Program-made: the position numbers and the translations under genes | Assembly (NCBI RefSeq): GCF_963664135.1 | Contig: NZ_OY760905.1 | Location: 3,064,736-3,128,735 of the forward strand | Direction of reading: 5' to 3' | DNA length: 64,000 nucleotides | Origin: an uncultured Acetobacterium sp. | Lineage (GTDB): Bacteria > Bacillota > Clostridia > Eubacteriales > Eubacteriaceae | In this document: piece by piece, positions 59,594 through 64,000 of the stretch | Position numbering within the stretch: position 1 is the stretch's first letter | Layout: the number at the start of each line of letters is the position of its first letter | Notes under the pieces: generated by a model | Told to the model about the DNA's origin: nothing | Seen by the model: the letters and a program-made list of their open reading frames with translations, nothing else | Database searches by the model: none

Positions 59594-60745
59594 ATGAAAT
59601 TACAAACAGAATTACCGGCTATTTTTGAAGAATTCGCCGAAGCGCGACGGAATGGATTTTTAGCTGCCAAGGAAATTAAAGACAAGAATATTCCCTTGAT
59701 TGGAGTGTTCTGCACCTATTTTCCCCAGGAAATGGCCCTGGCCATGGGCGCGGCGACGGTCAGCCTGTGCGCATCATCGGATGAAACCATTGCCGAAGCT
59801 GAAAAAGACCTGCCTCGCAACCTCTGTCCCCTGATTAAATCCAGTTACGGATTTGGGAAGACCGATAAATGCCCGTATTTTTACTTTTCAGATTTAGTCG
59901 TTGGGGAAACTACCTGCGACGGCAAGAAAAAAATGTATGAGTATCTCCGGGAGTTTAAACCGGTTCATGTGATGGAACTGCCTAGTTCTCAAAGTGCCGA
60001 AGGATTAAAACTGTGGAAAAGCGAAATCATCAAATTGAAAGACGTTCTGGAACAGCAGTTTGGAGTAACGATTACTGAGGAAGATATTAAAAAAGCGATT
60101 ATTGTAAAAAATCAGGAACGAAAAGCGATGAAAAATTTTTACGAGTTATCAAAACTGGATCCGGTTCCGATGCTGGGACAGGATTTATTTAAGGTATTGA
60201 TTGGCACAACCTTTGAATTTAATCGCAAGAGTATTCCGGAAAAACTGGAAGCCCTGAGAGAAAAGGTTCTAGCAGAATATGAGCAGGAAAAAAAATACCC
60301 CAAGAAACCAAGAATCCTGGTTACCGGTTGCCCGATCGGCGGTGCCACAGAAAAAGTCATTAAAGCGATTGAAGATAATGGCGCTGTGGTCGTTGCTTTT
60401 GAAAACTGCAGCGGTGCAAAAGCGATCGAAGACATGGTAGATGAAACGAATCCCGACGTTTATGCTGCTCTGGCTGAAAAATATTTAGCCATTGGTTGTT
60501 CCTGTATGACACCCAATCCCAACCGCATTACAAGCCTTAATCGGATGATTGACGAATACCATGTTGATGGCGTTGTGGATGTTATCTTAACCGCCTGTCA
60601 CACCTATAATGTGGAAACCTTAAGTATTAAACGATTTGTAAACGATAAAAAAGAAAAAGCGTATATGAGTGTGGAAACCGATTTCTCACCATCAGATATT
60701 GGACAACTGAACACCAGAATGGCCGCTTTCATCGAAATGTTATAA
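59594..60745 (+). CDS. Double-cubane cluster protein (2-hydroxyacyl-CoA dehydratase-like)
   Basis: About 383 residues of the BcrC/HgdB/DCCP family. Cysteines lie in IGVFCTYFPQEMALAMGA, NLCPLIKSSYGF, TTCDGKKKMYEYL (the CDGKKK motif), TGCPIGG, ENCSGAK and GCSCMTPNP; the C-terminus VETDFSPSDIGQLNTRMAAF is typical. Known relatives carry an [8Fe-9S] double-cubane cluster or a 4Fe dehydratase site. Only a single large subunit is present with an activase, as in DCCP/DCCP-reductase pairs that carry out low-potential reductions (e.g. acetylene, hydrazine). ATG 59594, 7 nt after AAGAGAG, is favoured over 59576. Confidence 0.88.
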   Translation: MKLQTELPAIFEEFAEARRNGFLAAKEIKDKNIPLIGVFCTYFPQEMALAMGAATVSLCASSDETIAEAEKDLPRNLCPLIKSSYGFGKTDKCPYFYFSDLVVGETTCDGKKKMYEYLREFKPVHVMELPSSQSAEGLKLWKSEIIKLKDVLEQQFGVTITEEDIKKAIIVKNQERKAMKNFYELSKLDPVPMLGQDLFKVLIGTTFEFNRKSIPEKLEALREKVLAEYEQEKKYPKKPRILVTGCPIGGATEKVIKAIEDNGAVVVAFENCSGAKAIEDMVDETNPDVYAALAEKYLAIGCSCMTPNPNRITSLNRMIDEYHVDGVVDVILTACHTYNVETLSIKRFVNDKKEKAYMSVETDFSPSDIGQLNTRMAAFIEML

Positions 60746-60766
60746 AAATAAGACACAGGAGTTAAA

Positions 60767-61516
60767 ATGGTCACACTGGGAATCGATTCAGGTTCAAAAA
60801 CGACGAAAGCGGTTTTGTATAATGGGGACAAAATTGTCAAAATGATGCTTATCCCGACCTCAGCCAACCCTAAAAAAAGTCTGTATACACTCTATGATGA
60901 GCTTCATAATCATGATGTTCATCATACCATCGTGACTGGCTATGGACGAGCCTTATTACCGGAAGCCGATCAGCAGATAACTGAAATTACCTGTCATGCC
61001 AAGGGCAGTGTTTTTCTAAATACCGACATTCAGGGGATCATTGATATTGGCGGTCAGGACAGCAAGGTAATTTTACTAAATAAGCAGAATCGGGTTACTG
61101 ACTTTCTGATGAATGATAAGTGCGCAGCCGGAACGGGACGCTTTATCGAAAATATCATGCGGATTTTAGAAATCGATATCGGGTCTCTGGACGCGTTCGT
61201 TCAGTCGCATCAACCGGTCAATATATCCAGCATGTGCACCGTGTTTGCTGAAAGTGAAGTCATCAGTCTACTGGCAAAGGATGTTTCCCCAGGAGATATC
61301 GCATTAGGCGTGATCCATTCGATTGCCCAGCGCACCGCTCATTTTGCCAGTCGTCTGCCGCTGGGCGAAACTGTTTTTTTTAGCGGCGGATTAGCTAATT
61401 CAAAAGCGATTACGACAATCCTGGAAGGTTACCTGGCAAAGCCGGTTAAAACCCATGATTTAGGTCAATATGCGGGAGCCATTGGAGCGGCGGTGATCGG
61501 ATGGGAGAAATCATGA
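60767..61516 (+). CDS. ATP-dependent activase/reductase of the double-cubane protein
   Basis: 249 residues. ASKHA-fold ATPase with GIDSGSKTTKAVL, DIGGQDSKVILL and FFSGGLANSKAI. Two conserved cysteines in NDKCAAGTGRFIE and SSMCTVFAESEV bind the intersubunit [4Fe-4S] of the BadF/HgdC type. It injects electrons into its partner at the cost of ATP. 21 bp after the partner and overlapping the cysteine desulfurase by 4 bp (ATGA). Confidence 0.92.
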   Translation: MVTLGIDSGSKTTKAVLYNGDKIVKMMLIPTSANPKKSLYTLYDELHNHDVHHTIVTGYGRALLPEADQQITEITCHAKGSVFLNTDIQGIIDIGGQDSKVILLNKQNRVTDFLMNDKCAAGTGRFIENIMRILEIDIGSLDAFVQSHQPVNISSMCTVFAESEVISLLAKDVSPGDIALGVIHSIAQRTAHFASRLPLGETVFFSGGLANSKAITTILEGYLAKPVKTHDLGQYAGAIGAAVIGWEKS

Positions 61517-62685
61517 AAACAATAAAAAGAGACGTATATTTTGACAACGCCAGTACTTCATTTCCCAAAGCGCCAGGGGTAGGAGCGGCAATGGCAGCGT
61601 ATCTGGAAACCAGAGGCTGCAATGTGGGGAGAGGAAATTATCAGTGGGGGTATGAGGTAGCTGAAGCGGTTTATAAAACCCGAATGAAACTCTGCCAGCT
61701 GTTTGACTTTAACGAAGGATCTGATTCATCCAAGAATGCAATTTTTACCCCGAGCGTCACAGAGGCGCTGAACCTGGTGATCAAAGGCTTACTTAAACCA
61801 GGAGATCACGTTTTGGTCAGCGGCATGGAGCATAATGCAGTGATGCGGCCTCTTTATTATCTCGAAAGTCAGGGAATTTCAGCAGACGTCATGCCCTGCG
61901 ATAGTCAGGGACGACTTGAAGTAGAAAAAATCGAAGGTTTGCTCCGGAAAAATACCAGAGCCATTATCATGACTCATGGTTCCAATGTTTGTGGAACGGT
62001 GTTGCCGATCGAAAAAGTTTCGCAGATTTGTACCAGGAACCAGTTGAAATTCATTGTTGATGCCGCTCAAACCGCTGGCATATTCCCGATCAGTATGACA
62101 AAAACCGCCATCGATGCGCTTTGTTTTACCGGACACAAGGGATTACTGGGTCCCCAGGGAATTGGCGGCATGATCATCACGGATGAACTGGCTGGGGAAA
62201 TAACAAGCCTTGTCCATGGTGGCACCGGAAGTCGTTCGGAAAGCTTTGTGATGCCAGATTTTTTACCGGACAAGCTTGAATCAGGCACCCTAAATATTCC
62301 TGGAATATACGGTCTTTCAAAGGCTTTGGATTATTTGGAAAATACCGGATCGGAAAGCATTTTAGAAAAAGAACTGGAACTGACGCAAAAATTAGTGTCA
62401 GGAATACAGAATCTTAAGCATTTAAAACTCATTGGGGTTCCGGATATCAGTGAGCGCAGTGCGGTGATCTCGTTGGTAAGCATGAAAACTGATAATGCTC
62501 AGGTGGCCTTTGAGTTGGACCAAAGCTATGGGATTATGTCACGGGTAGGTCTGCATTGCGCACCTTTAGCTCATAAGACACTGGGAACCTTCCCGCAGGG
62601 AACGATCCGCTTATCTCTGGGCCATTTCAACACCAGTGAAGAAGTGGATTATTGTTTAAATGCCCTGGAAATAATCACAAAATAA
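61513..62685 (+). CDS. Cysteine desulfurase / selenocysteine lyase family
   Basis: 390 residues, class V aminotransferase fold. YFDNASTSFPKAPGV start, VSGMEHNAVMRPL, FIVDAAQTAG, PLP lysine in CFTGHKGLLGPQGIGG and the catalytic cysteine in SRVGLHCAPLAHK (near 350). Group II-like family (TIGR01977 type). Removes sulfur (or selenium) from cysteine (or selenocysteine). Overlaps the activase gene and faces yedF/DUF3343, so it may supply sulfur for FdhD or selenium for SelD. ATG 61513 follows GGGAG. Confidence 0.9.
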   Translation: MKTIKRDVYFDNASTSFPKAPGVGAAMAAYLETRGCNVGRGNYQWGYEVAEAVYKTRMKLCQLFDFNEGSDSSKNAIFTPSVTEALNLVIKGLLKPGDHVLVSGMEHNAVMRPLYYLESQGISADVMPCDSQGRLEVEKIEGLLRKNTRAIIMTHGSNVCGTVLPIEKVSQICTRNQLKFIVDAAQTAGIFPISMTKTAIDALCFTGHKGLLGPQGIGGMIITDELAGEITSLVHGGTGSRSESFVMPDFLPDKLESGTLNIPGIYGLSKALDYLENTGSESILEKELELTQKLVSGIQNLKHLKLIGVPDISERSAVISLVSMKTDNAQVAFELDQSYGIMSRVGLHCAPLAHKTLGTFPQGTIRLSLGHFNTSEEVDYCLNALEIITK

Positions 62686-62706
62686 TGAATTTCAGACAGA
62701 AGTGAG

Positions 62707-62765
62707 AGTGCCTGGGAGTTTCAGTCGGTTTGCATCAATAACCCTGAAACCTCAGGCACTTTTCG
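62707..62765. terminator. Bidirectional terminator between desulfurase and DUF3343
   Basis: AGTGCCTG/CAGGCACT plus TTTCAG/CTGAAA inner stem with a large loop, then TTTT on plus. Confidence 0.75.
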
Positions 62766-62777
62766 CGATTGTCTAAA

Positions 62778-63038
62778 CTACTTTAGTAGTGACGGGCTGA
62801 TTGCTCCGTTTTCTTCTGATATTTTATAAACCTTAAACATTTGCTCAGCTAATCCCAGGCTTTTTAATCCGGCCATGACATGATCTAATTCTTCAGGTAA
62901 AAAGCGAATGGAAATGCCGCATCCTGCCGAAATTTCCCGCAGGGTCGGCATGATCAAAACCTTGGCGAATGACTCCAAATGGGACTGGGTGGTGATGGCA
63001 GAGTGAGTATTGGCAAAGGTAATTACGTAATAGATCAT
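62778..63038 (-). CDS. DUF3343-family small protein
   Basis: 86 residues; YYVITFANTHSAITTQSHLE and MPTLREISAGCGISIRFLPEEL show the DUF3343 pattern with a conserved Cys-Gly (GCGIS). Overlaps yedF by 4 bp, so translation is coupled. In clostridia this family accompanies yedF and selenium-related desulfurases. Biochemical role unknown; a persulfide or selenide carrier is plausible. Confidence 0.85.
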   Translation of the reverse strand: MIYYVITFANTHSAITTQSHLESFAKVLIMPTLREISAGCGISIRFLPEELDHVMAGLKSLGLAEQMFKVYKISEENGAISPSLLK

Positions 63039-63646
63039 AGGGTGACAACCTTAGCCGCGGCATTAATTTTTTCAGTGATGGCGAACATATTGCTGATTGA
63101 TCCGACTTGCAGCTGTTCTGTCAGTTTATAAAAATCTAAACAAGCGCCGCAGACCAGAATTTCACAGCCCCGCTCGACTAGGACCTCAAGGTGTTCAATG
63201 ACCTGGGTATTGACAGTCGGAAGTTTGACACCGTCGTTCATGAAGAGGATGGCAGTTGGAAGGCTATTTCCTTGGGAAAGAGTATAGAAATACATTTTAA
63301 TCAAGGAATCACCAAGGACGGGATCTCCAGCCCCAATCACATCTTTGCCCATGAATAAAACCCAGTTATCAGCCGAACCTGAAGTCTTTGGTTCAAAGAC
63401 AATTTGAGAATCAGCAGTGCTGTTATCAGGGGTCAGGTTTTCAAGGCTCGCGAAATCCACCGAATAATCTGAACCAATGCCTTTGAATTCGACTCGATAG
63501 CCTTTGTTTTTAGCCAGTTTTTTTAAATTTTCGACCGCAATTGCATTATCAACTAAAATAGTAAAAGATACGATGTTATTTTCGATCTCTTTATTTGCCA
63601 TAATTACTGGAATCGGACAAGTTTGGCCTCGGGCATCAATAATCAT
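63035..63646 (-). CDS. yedF: YedF, selenium-metabolism TusA/DsrE-like protein
   Basis: 203 residues. N-terminal TusA domain MIIDARGQTCPIPVIMANKE with the Cys-Pro sulfur-carrier site (Cys ~10), C-terminal DsrE-like domain (VLFMGKDVIGAGDPVLGDSL, ILVCGACLDFY). The fusion is the 'selenium metabolism protein YedF'. It likely passes sulfur or selenium between the desulfurase and acceptors such as SelD. AGGAGG before ATG 63646. Confidence 0.92.
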   Translation of the reverse strand: MIIDARGQTCPIPVIMANKEIENNIVSFTILVDNAIAVENLKKLAKNKGYRVEFKGIGSDYSVDFASLENLTPDNSTADSQIVFEPKTSGSADNWVLFMGKDVIGAGDPVLGDSLIKMYFYTLSQGNSLPTAILFMNDGVKLPTVNTQVIEHLEVLVERGCEILVCGACLDFYKLTEQLQVGSISNMFAITEKINAAAKVVTL

Positions 63647-63680
63647 AAAGTTCCTCCTAAATAGCTTTTTGCTGTATCTT

Positions 63681-63709
63681 ATTATAACAAAGGCGAATTT
63701 TTAAATCAA
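63681..63709 (-). promoter_or_regulatory. yedF promoter
   Basis: Minus strand TTGATT (63709-63704), 17 bp, TATAAT (63686-63681), 35 bp before the start. Confidence 0.75.
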
Positions 63710-63782
63710 GAAAGAAGCAAATTAGGGTATAATAGGGAATGAAAGAAAAACATCACCTCGAAACAGAAAAGGAGAAATCTAC

Positions 63783-64000
63783 ATGAAACTAATTCCGGTT
63801 GAAGATTCTTTGGGTATGTTATTAGCCCATGATATGACAGAAATAATTCCAGGAAAACATAAAAAAGCGGTCTTTAAAAAAGGACATAAGATTGAGAAGG
63901 AAGATATAGCAAGATTGTTGACAATGGGAAAAGAGCATATCGGTATCATTGAATACAAGGAAGGCGATATTCATGAAAATGAAGCGGCGATCCGAATGGC
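63783..64000 (+). CDS. MoeA-like molybdopterin-binding protein, 5' part
   Basis: The first 72 codons are present; the gene runs off the window. MKLIPVEDSLGMLLAHDMTE, then FKKGHKIEKEDIARLLTMGKEHI resemble the N-terminus of stand-alone molybdopterin-binding (MoeA/MogA-like) proteins found beside selenium and molybdoenzyme genes. AGGAG lies before ATG 63783. Divergent from yedF. It would be a fourth MoeA-related protein in this window; confirmation needs the missing part. Confidence 0.75.
   Translation, partial: MKLIPVEDSLGMLLAHDMTEIIPGKHKKAVFKKGHKIEKEDIARLLTMGKEHIGIIEYKEGDIHENEAAIRM

Overview
The window looks like a chromosomal segment of an acetogenic clostridium, most probably Acetobacterium. 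The strongest evidence is a complete hydrogen-dependent CO2 reductase (HDCR) locus in the order known from Acetobacterium woodii (fdhF1-hycB1-fdhF2-hycB2-fdhD-hycB3-hydA2), together with formate-tetrahydrofolate ligase, a formate/nitrite-family channel, a class III fructose bisphosphatase and moderate-GC, AT-rich intergenic DNA with Firmicutes-type AGGAGG ribosome sites. The species assignment is inference; no ribosomal RNA gene is present.

Layout. 1-17.5 kb is mostly housekeeping: an aminotransferase fragment, a YhaM-type exonuclease, an acyl-ACP thioesterase, fhs, fbp, an orphan corrinoid protein with a GntR regulator, tRNA-Val, cell-envelope proteins, a secreted PepSY protein carrying a 24-bp tandem repeat behind a cyclic-di-GMP-I riboswitch, phosphofructokinase, endonuclease IV and a UroD-family methyltransferase. 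17.6-20.3 kb is a zinc/cadmium-type ArsR regulator plus P1B ATPase. 20.4-31.2 kb is an alcohol/aldehyde and tungsten block: iron alcohol dehydrogenase, tungsten aldehyde:ferredoxin oxidoreductase, its likely radical-SAM maturase, a sigma-54 activator, and two MoeA-type proteins, one fused to a binding-protein-like domain. 31.3-38.9 kb, on the minus strand, holds a FecBCD-type ABC importer, an anchored Ig-like protein, a TiaS-like protein, a MOSC protein and the tungstate transporter TupABC. 39.3-50.4 kb is a combined selenium and molybdopterin block: selD, moeA, mobB, MOSC, selA, selB, the formate channel, a LysR regulator, tRNA-Sec and mobA. 50.6-59.3 kb is the HDCR. 59.6-64 kb has a double-cubane-protein/activase pair, a cysteine desulfurase, DUF3343, YedF and the start of a MoeA-like gene.

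How it fits together. FdhF2 needs selenocysteine (in-frame TGA at 54047 with a SECIS-like hairpin), so it depends on selD/selA/selB/tRNA-Sec. FdhF1 is its cysteine twin. Both need a molybdenum or tungsten bis-MGD cofactor (moeA, mobA, mobB, FdhD), and the aldehyde oxidoreductase needs tungstopterin (tupABC, moeA). Formate made by HDCR feeds fhs. Metal, selenium and one-carbon functions are therefore co-located.

The most unusual signal is a family of four related structured RNAs (24.3, 27.8, 39.0 and 40.5 kb) that I interpret as Moco/Tuco-type riboswitches. Two head the tup operon and the moeA-selAB operon. The other two are on the minus strand, with their own promoters and terminators and no downstream gene, and so look like free-standing or antisense regulatory RNAs. 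Other points worth attention are the sequestration of a moeA start codon by a 13-bp complement, an FdhD lacking its CxxC loop, and a footprint of a lost alcohol dehydrogenase copy.
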